NCBI GenBank assembly: GCA_022509085.1
Contig: JAFLTW010000002.1
Span: 275,217-339,216 of the forward strand
Reading direction: 5' to 3'
From: Muribaculaceae bacterium
GTDB taxonomy: Bacteria; Bacteroidota; Bacteroidia; Bacteroidales; Muribaculaceae
Length of the DNA stretch: 64,000 nt
Shown here: one piece after another, positions 11,118 through 19,040 of the stretch
Numbering within the stretch: position 1 is the first letter of the stretch
Layout: every line of letters starts with the position of its first letter
Translations under genes and position numbers: made by a program
Notes under the pieces: generated by a model
The model's database searches: none
What the model was told of the DNA's origin: nothing
The model's input: only the letters and a program-made list of their open reading frames with translations

Positions 11118-12344
11118 TCAGATCATCACCCTCCATTCGGAAGGGTAGAGGTTGTTGGCGCGGGCCCCGAGGTTTTTCACCAGGCCGAGTGGGTAACCCT
11201 CGTAGGCCACTGCCACGTATCCCTGCGGGGTGTCAGGCGGCAGCGTCAGGGCGTTGCGCCGCAGGTAGGCAAGCGCGCCGTCAAGGTCGAGGTTTACAAG
11301 CGGGAAGGCGGAGCGGTCATAGTCATATGCCAGCACCTGCCTGGAGGAGGGAATCTCAACGCTCCCCTTCATCGTAGTTTTCTCGGTGCCCTCGCCTAAG
11401 ATGTTGAGACCGGCCTTGCGGAGCGCGCTCTCAGCCGGGGCGATGTCCGGACTGCCTGGCTTCTGTAGCAGAGCCACGAAGAGACCCTCGCACTCCACCT
11501 CGTGGGGCATGAACCGGCGCGGAGAACCGACCACGGAAAGGCCGTATCGCTCCCCGAGCCACTCCACATTCCGCTCGTTTTCCTCCTCATTGAAGGTGCA
11601 GGTGGAGTAGATGAGGTAGCCGCCGGGTCGGAGGGCCGCAACGGCGTCGGCCAGAATGTCGCGCTGCAGGGCCGCGCATTGCTCCACCAGCCCCGGGTTC
11701 CACTGGCTTCGTGCCACGGGTTCTCGGCGCATCATCCCCTCGCCCGAGCAGGGCGCGTCGACGGCCACAATGTCGAAAAGCTCTTTCAACTCGCCAAACT
11801 TCCCGGTGGGCGAGTTGGTGACGATGACATTGGGGTCGCCCCACTTGTCGAGGTTTTCCTTCAGTATCCTGGCTCTGGCGCGGTCGAACTCATTGGCCAC
11901 CAGGAGGTAATTGCCGGAGAGTCCGTTAAGGATAGCCGTTGACTTACCGCCAGGGGCGGCGCAGAGGTCGAGCACCCTCAGGCGACGGTCGCCGTCGCGC
12001 AGACCGGGTCGGGACATCAGGGCTGCCACGATGCTCTCGTAGACCATCGAGGCTGCCTCCTGCACATAGTATAAGCCGGCATGGAGCAGGGGGTCGTGGA
12101 CAAACTGCGGTCGCCGTTCAAGCCGGTAGCCCGACGGGCACCATTCCACAGGCGACACACCATAAGCGGCAAACCGTCGCATGAAAGCTTCGGGATCGGC
12201 CACCTTGCGCCGGTTGAGGCGGATGGCCACAGAGGGGGGCTCCGCCAGAGCCGCCGCAAAGGCCCGGGCACCATCCTCGCCGAGACGCTCACGCATCCTC
12301 TCGAGGAAGAGTGCCGGAACGGGAATTTCCGCCACCCGGCTCAC
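11118..12344 (-). CDS. NOL1/NOP2/sun (RsmF-like) rRNA cytosine-C5 methyltransferase
   Basis: A SAM-dependent methyltransferase with N-terminal PUA-like/NOL1 region, SAM-binding VLDLCAAPGGKST, and the catalytic cysteine pair in DAPCSGEGMMRR and YSTCTF. The C-terminal about 150 residues form the RNA-binding domain seen in RsmF. The start is unclear: a frame open to 12461 would run through the promoter. GTG codons at 12368, 12344 or 12335 keep the conserved VPALFLERM segment, while the first internal ATG (12296) would remove it. I chose 12344 provisionally. Confidence 0.88.
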   Translation of the reverse strand: MSRVAEIPVPALFLERMRERLGEDGARAFAAALAEPPSVAIRLNRRKVADPEAFMRRFAAYGVSPVEWCPSGYRLERRPQFVHDPLLHAGLYYVQEAASMVYESIVAALMSRPGLRDGDRRLRVLDLCAAPGGKSTAILNGLSGNYLLVANEFDRARARILKENLDKWGDPNVIVTNSPTGKFGELKELFDIVAVDAPCSGEGMMRREPVARSQWNPGLVEQCAALQRDILADAVAALRPGGYLIYSTCTFNEEENERNVEWLGERYGLSVVGSPRRFMPHEVECEGLFVALLQKPGSPDIAPAESALRKAGLNILGEGTEKTTMKGSVEIPSSRQVLAYDYDRSAFPLVNLDLDGALAYLRRNALTLPPDTPQGYVAVAYEGYPLGLVKNLGARANNLYPSEWRVMI

Positions 12345-12373
12345 CGATTTCTTTCTCTTCTTGCCCACGGAAT

Positions 12374-12382
12374 GCAAAATTA
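12374..12382 (-). promoter_or_regulatory. -7 promoter box for the RsmF-like/LolD unit
   Basis: The minus strand reads TAATTTTGC, fitting TAnnTTTG. Transcription would begin near 12368, which argues against the GTG at 12368 as start unless the message is leaderless. No clear -33 box was found. Confidence 0.5.
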
Positions 12383-12441
12383 ACAAATTTTGGAAAAGAT
12401 TTGCACGCTTTTCCCTTATAAATACGTTAAAACTACAGAAT

Positions 12442-13227
12442 ATGACCGCCCCAAATCCCACCCCCGCGCTCTATTTGATACCCGTAGGCCTGAGCGACGC
12501 TCCTGCGGCCAACGTGGTGCCCCCTCTCAACATAGAGATTATGAGGGGATTGCGACATTTCGTGGTGGAAAACGTACGCACAGCCAGGCGCTGGCTTCGC
12601 CGCTGCGACCCCTCCTTCAGTTTCGAGGGGGTAGAGTTTCAGGAGCTCAACACGCGCACTCCCGCCTCGGAGGTAGGCCGCATGCTGCAGCCCCTGCGCG
12701 ACGGCCACTCCCTGGGCGTGATGAGCGAGGCGGGTTGTCCAGCCGTCGCCGACCCCGGCGCCGACATCGTAGCCGCAGCCCAGAGGGAGGGCTTCAGGGT
12801 GGTACCCCTCGTCGGGCCTTCAAGCATCCTCATGGGGCTCATGGGTTCGGGCTTCAACGGTCAGTCATTCTGCTTCCACGGTTATCTGCCCATCGACGAG
12901 GGGGAGCGGCGCCACGCCCTGCAGCGCCTCGAGCGTGAGAGCGAGCGCGAAAACCGCACCCAGATCTTCATAGAGACCCCTTACCGCAACAACAGGTTTC
13001 TCGCCATGATGGTGGAGACCCTGCAGCCCGACACCCTCGTATGCGTGGCCTCGCTGGTCACCGATCCCGAAGCCGAGAGCATCCTGACCCTTCCGGCTTC
13101 AGAATGGCGCTCACGGGAGTATGACTACAACAAGAAACCTGCCATCTTCCTGGTTTACCGTCGAGCTGCCCGGAGGGGCGACCGCCTCGTTTACAGCACT
13201 AAAGAGAAAGGGAGGGGGAGAAGATGA
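12442..13227 (+). CDS. RsmI-family SAM-dependent methyltransferase
   Basis: A tetrapyrrole-methylase-fold protein of 261 residues from the ATG at 12442. It shows ALYLIPVGLSDAP, then VVENVRTARRWLRR, then GVMSEAGCPAVADPGADIV, a typical RsmI glycine-rich SAM site, and LVGPSSILMGLMGSGFNGQ. RsmI proteins 2'-O-methylate 16S rRNA C1402; the Bacteroidetes variant of this type is often annotated only as SAM-dependent methyltransferase, so the target is inferred. It overlaps the MBL hydrolase by 4 bp (ATGA), forming an operon. Confidence 0.85.
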   Translation: MTAPNPTPALYLIPVGLSDAPAANVVPPLNIEIMRGLRHFVVENVRTARRWLRRCDPSFSFEGVEFQELNTRTPASEVGRMLQPLRDGHSLGVMSEAGCPAVADPGADIVAAAQREGFRVVPLVGPSSILMGLMGSGFNGQSFCFHGYLPIDEGERRHALQRLERESERENRTQIFIETPYRNNRFLAMMVETLQPDTLVCVASLVTDPEAESILTLPASEWRSREYDYNKKPAIFLVYRRAARRGDRLVYSTKEKGRGRR

Positions 13228-14189
13228 GCCGCAGGAAGATTACCTTTGCCGGAGCCGCCATCGACTTTGAGGAATGGCTCGAGCCAGGCGGCAACGAGCC
13301 CAACCGTCCCGTGCAGCCGGTAGGGAAAAATGCCGATGACCCGACTGCCGACAACCGCATATTCTACCAGAGCTTCGGCAGCGGCTCAAGCGGCAACTGC
13401 TGCTACGTGGGCACTGCCAACAGCGGACTGCTCATCGACGCCGGCATACGTGAAGACGCCGTTGTGGCCATGCTCCGCTCCAACGGCATCGGCATGGGGA
13501 AGGTGAAGGGAATTCTGCTCACCCACGACCATAACGACCACGTGAAATACGTCTATAAGCTGCTGCGAAACCACAAGGGAATCAGTCTCTTCTGCACCAA
13601 CAGGGTGATGAACGGGATTCTGCGTCACCACAACGTGTCAAGCAGGCTCAAAGATTACCACGTGCCCATCTTCAAAGAGATACCTTTCAAGGTGGGCGAC
13701 TTTGAGGTGACCGCCTTCGAGACGAGCCACGACGGCACCGATAACATGGGTTTTTCGCTCAGCTACGGCGACCGCAAGTTCGTGCTGGCCACCGACATGG
13801 GGGCTGTGACAACCCGCGCCAAGCACTACATCAGCGAGGCCAACCACCTCGTAATCGAGTCGAACTACGACCTTCAGATGCTTATGACGGGGCGTTATCC
13901 CGAGCATCTCAAGGCACGCATCATCACCACCACCGGACATATGGAAAACGAGGAGACCGGGCGATTCCTCCAGGGCGTGTACCACCCCGGGATGAGCCAC
14001 ATCTTCCTTTGCCACCTCTCCAAGGAGAACAATACCCCGCAGAAGGCCCTTGCGGCTGTGAGGAGCGCTCTGGAGGGGATAGGGCTTAAGACGGGAAACG
14101 GCGAGAATACTCTCGCCGACCGTGATGCCGACGTCCAGCTCGTGGCATTGCCGCGCACGGAACCCTCGCGCTGGTACGTCTTCCTGTAA
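13224..14189 (+). CDS. MBL-fold metallo-hydrolase (YycJ/WalJ-like)
   Basis: A metallo-beta-lactamase fold protein of 321 residues. Metal-binding motif HDHNDH is intact, preceded by FGSGSSGNCCYVG and DAGIR, as in the YycJ/WalJ subgroup, whose members are putative exonucleases acting on DNA. It carries an N-terminal extension of about 45 residues (rich in Asn, Pro, Asp) compared with the usual about 265-residue form; the start is fixed by the 4-bp overlap with the upstream methyltransferase. The role is inferred from family only. Confidence 0.87.
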   Translation: MSRRKITFAGAAIDFEEWLEPGGNEPNRPVQPVGKNADDPTADNRIFYQSFGSGSSGNCCYVGTANSGLLIDAGIREDAVVAMLRSNGIGMGKVKGILLTHDHNDHVKYVYKLLRNHKGISLFCTNRVMNGILRHHNVSSRLKDYHVPIFKEIPFKVGDFEVTAFETSHDGTDNMGFSLSYGDRKFVLATDMGAVTTRAKHYISEANHLVIESNYDLQMLMTGRYPEHLKARIITTTGHMENEETGRFLQGVYHPGMSHIFLCHLSKENNTPQKALAAVRSALEGIGLKTGNGENTLADRDADVQLVALPRTEPSRWYVFL

Positions 14190-14199
14190 TCCTTTAGAG

Positions 14200-15855
14200 C
14201 TACTTCACCAGCAGTTTGTCGCCGGTGTCTTTCACTATATTGTCATAATATTTCTGGTCGTAACCCGGGAAGGAGGGATATGCCGGCATGCCGTACTCAT
14301 TGCGTTTGAAGTTGCCGTCATCGTCCAGATTCTTCATATTGCCGTCCATAAACCTCACCAGGAGATACTGGGCCAGGTCGCGGTAGGAGTCCGTGGCCTT
14401 CTTCGCATATCGGGCCGCCTCCTCGTTGACGGCGGCCACGAGGGCCTCCCTGCCGTCGCTGCCGAGCAGTGCCACCAACGCCTGCTCTCGCTCCGGACGC
14501 GAGGACTGGAATTCCTCCTCCAGTGCTCCCTGCACCTTGCGGATATCGGGAATCATAAGGTCATAGCGGTTGTAGGCCTGGTTGGCCACCCAGTTGTTCA
14601 TCCAGAAATTGGAGTCCATCGAGAATGTGGCGATGTCGCCCTCGCCCAGCTGGGCCGGAACTTCGGTCAGCGAGCAGTAGAAGGGCATGTAGACAGTGGT
14701 GTTGGTGTCGTCGGTGCCAAACCACAGCACTCCTCCCACCTCGTCGGGGAGCCAGTCGCGGCTCTGGCTCACGAAGCTCCAGCCGGTCTGCTGCGTGGCG
14801 ATGGCCCTCTCGTTGAGATAACGCTTGCCGTCCACCTCGAAATACATTGGTCTCCAGCGGTATGGCACATGGTTGGGTCCGGCGCCCACATCCTCCGCCA
14901 TAGAGAGCGGCGTGCCCTCGAAGTGGTCGCGCATGCTCTGCTGCATCTCCTGGAGGCTCACCTTGCGGTCAGGTACGATATAAAGGGGCATGGGGTCGTC
15001 GCTCTCGCCGACACACCATGCATAGTATTCGTCGGCCTCCGGCTTGAAGCGCCTGAAGTAGGTCCAGACGCGGGCGTCGCACGAGCGGCGGTCTTCAAGC
15101 ACATGGTTGAAGAAAGCGTCGGCAAACGAGAAGTCTTCGTCCTTGCCGCTGAAGTAGCCGCGCCTGCGGGCGAAGTCCACGAGGCCCTTCGAGTGCCTCA
15201 CGTTCTCCTTATCCTTAAGGTTAACCTTGCGAATGCGGGGTTCGTTGGCATGGCCGGAGATCGCATCGTCGGGGATGCGCACGGCGATCCATGCGGCTCC
15301 CTTCTCGGCGCCCTTGCCGATCATCTCAAGGATCCACACCTCGTCCTTATCGGCGATGGAAAACGACTCTCCCTCGGAGGCATATCCGTATTTCTCCACG
15401 AGGTCTGTCATCACGTCGATTGCCTCGCGGGCGCTGCGGGAGCGCTCGAGGGCAATCTGGATAAGCGAACCGTAGTCGATGATGGACTGGCCGGTGGTGT
15501 CGAGGAGTTCCTCATGGCCACCCCATGTGGTTTCACCGATGGCCACCTGATGCTCGTTCATGTTGCCCACCACGTTGTAGGTATGTGCAGGCTGGGGAAT
15601 CTCGCCCAGGGGTTTGCCGGTGTCCCACTCCACCACCTTTCTCATGGCTCCTTTCGGATGGTCGGCGGCAGGGGTATGGGAGAGCTCGCCGTAGATATTG
15701 TGGGAATCGGCGGCATATGTGATCATCACCGAGCCGTCAGTTGTGGCTTTCTTGCCGGCTATAAGATTGGTGCAGGCGAGGGCCTCGGAGCCGTAGAGCG
15801 CGCCTATGGCGAGCAGGGCGCCGGCGATGCCTGCGAGCGTTAGGTTTCTTTTCAT
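14200..15855 (-). CDS. C69-family dipeptidase, secreted
   Basis: An N-terminal-nucleophile hydrolase of 551 residues. The signal-like N-terminus ends at ...SEALA and the next residue is Cys28 (CTNLIAGKKATTDGS), the expected catalytic nucleophile exposed by processing. VGNMNEHQVAIGETTWGG and later QIALERSRSAREAI are family hallmarks. It cleaves dipeptides, probably in the periplasm or outside, feeding amino-acid uptake. It is the last gene of the greA-HIT-ligase-SufE-C69 run, 15 bp after SufE, and ends 10 bp from the convergent MBL gene. Confidence 0.93.
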   Translation of the reverse strand: MKRNLTLAGIAGALLAIGALYGSEALACTNLIAGKKATTDGSVMITYAADSHNIYGELSHTPAADHPKGAMRKVVEWDTGKPLGEIPQPAHTYNVVGNMNEHQVAIGETTWGGHEELLDTTGQSIIDYGSLIQIALERSRSAREAIDVMTDLVEKYGYASEGESFSIADKDEVWILEMIGKGAEKGAAWIAVRIPDDAISGHANEPRIRKVNLKDKENVRHSKGLVDFARRRGYFSGKDEDFSFADAFFNHVLEDRRSCDARVWTYFRRFKPEADEYYAWCVGESDDPMPLYIVPDRKVSLQEMQQSMRDHFEGTPLSMAEDVGAGPNHVPYRWRPMYFEVDGKRYLNERAIATQQTGWSFVSQSRDWLPDEVGGVLWFGTDDTNTTVYMPFYCSLTEVPAQLGEGDIATFSMDSNFWMNNWVANQAYNRYDLMIPDIRKVQGALEEEFQSSRPEREQALVALLGSDGREALVAAVNEEAARYAKKATDSYRDLAQYLLVRFMDGNMKNLDDDGNFKRNEYGMPAYPSFPGYDQKYYDNIVKDTGDKLLVK

Positions 15856-15870
15856 TCGTTTGTCAGGTTC

Positions 15871-16299
15871 TTATTTTTGTTCCAATGCCTTGTAGGCCAG
15901 GGCATAGTTGCGTATCTGCCTCACCATCGCCACCAGGCCGTTGCTGCGCGTGGGGGAGAGATGGTCGGAGAGGCCTATCTTGTCGATGAAGTAGAGGTCG
16001 GCGCCCAGTATCTCGTCGGGCGTCCGGTCTGAGAGCACCCTTAGCAGGAGCGTCACGATGCCCTTCACGATCATGGCGTCAGAGTCTGCCACAAAGCGTA
16101 TCCTGCCGTCGGGAAGGCGGTCGGAGGCAATCCAGACGCGGCTCTGGCAACCCTCTATGAGGTTGGCCGGCACCTTCTGGTCGGCGTCGAGGGGCGGCAG
16201 CTGCGTGCCGAGCTCGATGATGTAGGCGTAGCGGTCCATCCAGTCGGTGAGGTCGGCAAACTCATCGATTATCTCGTTTTGTGTCTCGTTGATAGTCAT
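15871..16299 (-). CDS. SufE family Fe-S assembly protein
   Basis: A 142-residue protein matching SufE: DEFADLTDWMDRYAYIIELG, then LIEGCQSRVWI, whose Cys accepts sulfane sulfur from SufS, then ADSDAMIVKGIVTLLLRVL. It stimulates SufS and delivers sulfur to the SufBCD scaffold. No other suf genes are nearby. It starts 4 bp after the acyl ligase stop, in the same operon. Confidence 0.93.
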   Translation of the reverse strand: MTINETQNEIIDEFADLTDWMDRYAYIIELGTQLPPLDADQKVPANLIEGCQSRVWIASDRLPDGRIRFVADSDAMIVKGIVTLLLRVLSDRTPDEILGADLYFIDKIGLSDHLSPTRSNGLVAMVRQIRNYALAYKALEQK

Positions 16300-16303
16300 T
16301 CTG

Positions 16304-17977
16304 TCAGTTTGTGTAGAGGAAGCGCTTGATGGAGCGTTTCGGTGTCTTTTCGAATTCCTGTGGCTGCAGGATTATCTTGGTGATCTGTTCGTAGGGGGCC
16401 ACGATGGCGTTGAGGTCCTTGCGGATCTTCTCCATCGTCTCCTCCTGCTCCTGCTCGGAGGTGATTCCCATATTGTCTAGCGCCTCGAAGTCGGGGTATA
16501 CCAGACCCACGAGTTTTCCGCCGCGTTCCACTACCAGGCTCTCGGCCACGAAAGGCATGTTGTTGAGCTTGGCCTCGATCTCTTCCGGATAAATGTTCTG
16601 GCCTGAAGACGAGAGGATCATCGTCTTGGAGCGCCCGCGCAGGAAGATGGTGTCGTCGTCTGAGACGGTGCCCATGTCGCCCGTCTTGAGCCACCCCTTG
16701 TCGTCGAGCACGAGGGCCGTTGCCTCGGGGTTTTTGTAATAGCCCTTCATCACGTTGGAGCCCTTCACGCATATCTCGCCGGGTTGGCCCGGGTCTTCGC
16801 TGAGCGACATCACCTCCATCGTGGGGAGGATGCGTCCGCACGAGCCGGGGATAAACTCCTTCCAGGGGGTGTAGGAGATCAGCGGGCCGCATTCCGTCAT
16901 GCCGTAGCCCACCATGAAGGGGAACTTGATCTTGTGGAGGAATTCCTCCACCTCCTTATTGAGAGCGGCGCCGCCCACGATGATCTCCTCAAACTCGCCG
17001 CCGAAGGCCTCGATGAGTTTCTTGCGGATCTTGGAGTAGATGAAGTCGTCGAGGAAGGGGACCATGAGGGTCCAGCGTATGGCACCCTTCGAGATCATGG
17101 GGAGGATCTGGTTGCGGTAGATCTTCTCCAGCACGAGGGGAACGCAGAGGAGCACGCTCGGGCGCACGTCGTGGAGGGCCTTGAGGAGCACCTTGGGCGA
17201 GGGGGTCTTGCCCAGAAGGTAGATGTGGGATCCGGCAGCCAGCGGACTCAGCATGTCGAAGGCCTGCCCGTAGGCATGGGCCAGCGGCAGGATGGCCAGG
17301 GTGCGCGACGTGCGGTAGTGGATCTTCACATAGAGGGCGAAGCAGACATTGCCCGAGAGGTTCTCGCCCGTAAGCATCACGCCCTTCGAGAATCCCGTGG
17401 TGCCGCTGGTGTAGTTGATCTCATGCACCTCGTCGTTGTCACGGCGCACGTATTTCACGTCGGTGGGTTTGAACCCGTGGGGGTATTTGTCGTTGAAGCG
17501 ACGGTCGAGCAGTCGCATGTCGCGCTGCAGTTCCATGCCCTCCTGCTCATACATCACCTCCTGCTTGTCGAGCGTAATCACGCCTTTCACGTTGAGCAGC
17601 GAGCTGCAGTCGATGTGTTCCCAGATGGCGTTGTCTACCAGGAAAAGGTCGGCGTCGGAGTGGTTGACGATATGGGCCACGTCGGCCGGATTGAAGTCGG
17701 AGAGTATGGGCACAATCACGGCGCCATAGGTCACCGTGCCCATGAAAGCCGTCACCCAGGGGATGGTGTCCTTGCCGCAGATGGCCACCTTGTCGCCCGG
17801 TTTTATGCCGATGCTCTCCAGGAGCATGTGCATCTTCGCGATGCGTTCGGCAAACTGGCCGTAGGTGAGCTGCTCGCCCGTAGGGTAGTAGGTCAGGCAG
17901 GTAAGGTCCCAGTTTTCGCGGAAGCTCTTCTCGTAGAGTCCGATGAAATTCTCGATGCTGTAGGGTGCGGTTTTCAT
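16304..17977 (-). CDS. AMP-binding long-chain acyl-CoA/acyl-ACP synthetase
   Basis: An ANL-superfamily adenylating enzyme of 557 residues. The phosphate-binding loop YTSGTTGFSKGVML (about 190-203), VGYGMTECGP and GWLKTGDMG are present, with FLRGRSKTMILSSSGQNIYPEEIE near the C-terminus. It activates fatty acids for membrane lipid synthesis or degradation. Whether the acceptor is CoA or ACP cannot be told from sequence alone. It lies between HIT and SufE in one minus-strand operon. Confidence 0.92.
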   Translation of the reverse strand: MKTAPYSIENFIGLYEKSFRENWDLTCLTYYPTGEQLTYGQFAERIAKMHMLLESIGIKPGDKVAICGKDTIPWVTAFMGTVTYGAVIVPILSDFNPADVAHIVNHSDADLFLVDNAIWEHIDCSSLLNVKGVITLDKQEVMYEQEGMELQRDMRLLDRRFNDKYPHGFKPTDVKYVRRDNDEVHEINYTSGTTGFSKGVMLTGENLSGNVCFALYVKIHYRTSRTLAILPLAHAYGQAFDMLSPLAAGSHIYLLGKTPSPKVLLKALHDVRPSVLLCVPLVLEKIYRNQILPMISKGAIRWTLMVPFLDDFIYSKIRKKLIEAFGGEFEEIIVGGAALNKEVEEFLHKIKFPFMVGYGMTECGPLISYTPWKEFIPGSCGRILPTMEVMSLSEDPGQPGEICVKGSNVMKGYYKNPEATALVLDDKGWLKTGDMGTVSDDDTIFLRGRSKTMILSSSGQNIYPEEIEAKLNNMPFVAESLVVERGGKLVGLVYPDFEALDNMGITSEQEQEETMEKIRKDLNAIVAPYEQITKIILQPQEFEKTPKRSIKRFLYTN

Positions 17978-17995
17978 GGTGGAATAAGATTAGGT

Positions 17996-18397
17996 TTAGG
18001 GGTTGGGTTTGAAGTGTGAGGCGATTGCTGCGGCTGTCTCCGCCATACGTGCCGGGTCCGGGTTGGAGACCTTCTTCGCGAAGTCCATGTCTCCTTCATG
18101 TTTCAGCGGCACGAGATGGATGTGGGCGTGGGGCACCTCCAGACCGAGCACGGCCATGCCCACCTTACGGCAGGGGAAGGCTTCCTTGATGGCCGCGGCC
18201 ACTTTCTTGGCGAAGGCCATCATGCGTCCCAGCCGGGCGTCGTCGATGTCGAAGATGTAGTCAGTCTCCTGTTTGGGCACCACCAGCGTGTGCCCCCACA
18301 CGATTGGATTGATGTCGAGGAAGGCGAAAAACTCGTCGTCTTCAGCCACCTTATACGAGGGGATTTCCCCGGCTATGATTTTAGAGAAGATTGTCAT
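17996..18397 (-). CDS. HIT family nucleotide hydrolase
   Basis: A 133-residue histidine-triad protein: SKIIAGEIPSYKVAEDDEFFAFLDINP at the start and the active-site HAHIHLVPL near residue 108. HIT proteins hydrolyse AMP-linked nucleotides such as adenosine phosphoramidates. Its ATG overlaps the greA stop (ATGA), so expression is coupled to greA. Confidence 0.93.
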   Translation of the reverse strand: MTIFSKIIAGEIPSYKVAEDDEFFAFLDINPIVWGHTLVVPKQETDYIFDIDDARLGRMMAFAKKVAAAIKEAFPCRKVGMAVLGLEVPHAHIHLVPLKHEGDMDFAKKVSNPDPARMAETAAAIASHFKPNP

Positions 18398-18858
18398 ATT
18401 TCTATCTTGAGGATTTCGAAAGTCATCTTTCCGCCGGGAGCGTTTACCTCCACCTTGTCGCCTACATGGTGGCCCATGAGGGCGGCGGCGATGGGGGTGT
18501 TGGAGGCTATCTTTTTCTCCTTCAGGTTAGCTTCGTTTTCCGACACGATGGTATAGGTCATCTGCATTCCGTTAGCCGTGTTTTTGATGGTGACGGTGTT
18601 GAGCAGTTGCACTTCCTCCGTGTTGAGGTTGGAGTCGTCGATGATGCGTGCGGAGGCGATGAGCTCCTTGATTTTCGCTATCTTCATCTCGAGCATACCC
18701 TGGGCCTCCTTAGCGGCGTCGTATTCGGCGTTTTCCGAGAGGTCGCCCTTGTCGCGGGCCTCGGCAATCGCCTGCTTGATGGCGGGGCGCTGGGCTTCGA
18801 GAGCGGCCAGTTCCTCCATCTTTTTATTGTATCCCTCCTGGGTAAGATAAGTTGCCAT
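18394..18858 (-). CDS. greA: Transcription elongation factor GreA
   Basis: From the ATG at 18858 the 154-residue protein reads MATYLTQEGYNKKMEELAAL, with an N-terminal coiled coil carrying the DLSENAEYDAAKEAQG tip (acidic residues that stimulate RNA polymerase cleavage) and a C-terminal FKBP-like domain with NTPIAAALMGHHVGD. It rescues backtracked RNA polymerase. A longer in-frame start at 18900 would add 14 unlike residues and is rejected. First gene of a five-gene operon. Confidence 0.96.
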   Translation of the reverse strand: MATYLTQEGYNKKMEELAALEAQRPAIKQAIAEARDKGDLSENAEYDAAKEAQGMLEMKIAKIKELIASARIIDDSNLNTEEVQLLNTVTIKNTANGMQMTYTIVSENEANLKEKKIASNTPIAAALMGHHVGDKVEVNAPGGKMTFEILKIEI

Positions 18859-18961
18859 TGATCGATGTAAAGGTTTTAAAGGGTTAATTTTAATAATCAA
18901 AAAATTGAATCATTCTCCTCCGGAGGGGGAGAATAATTCGGCTCTGATTGGATATTTTATG

Positions 18962-18969
18962 CAAAGTTA
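18962..18969 (-). promoter_or_regulatory. -7 promoter box for the greA operon
   Basis: The minus strand reads TAACTTTG, a TAnnTTTG match about 100 nt upstream of greA. The -33 element is not clear. A stem GGAGGGGG/CTCCTCC-like pairing near 18918 lies in the leader. Confidence 0.45.
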
Positions 18970-18990
18970 ATAAAAAAATCGCATATATAA

Positions 18991-19030
18991 AAATAAGAGG
19001 AAAACCCTTTGGGCTTTCCTCTTATTTTTA
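18991..19030 (-). terminator. Intrinsic terminator after the DUF4114-like gene
   Basis: A 13-bp stem AAATAAGAGGAAA / TTTCCTCTTATTT (18991-19003 and 19015-19027) closes an 11-base loop, with T-rich sequence on both sides. It lies 11 bp past the stop of the minus-strand lipoprotein gene and isolates it from greA. Confidence 0.8.
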
Positions 19031-19040
19031 TTGTGCGGAA

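Noticed and set aside
14122..15843. A 573-codon plus-strand frame
   Set aside because: Antisense to the C69 dipeptidase, which has signal peptide, catalytic Cys and family motifs.
16784..18019. A 411-codon plus-strand frame
   Set aside because: Antisense to the acyl ligase; no recognisable protein.
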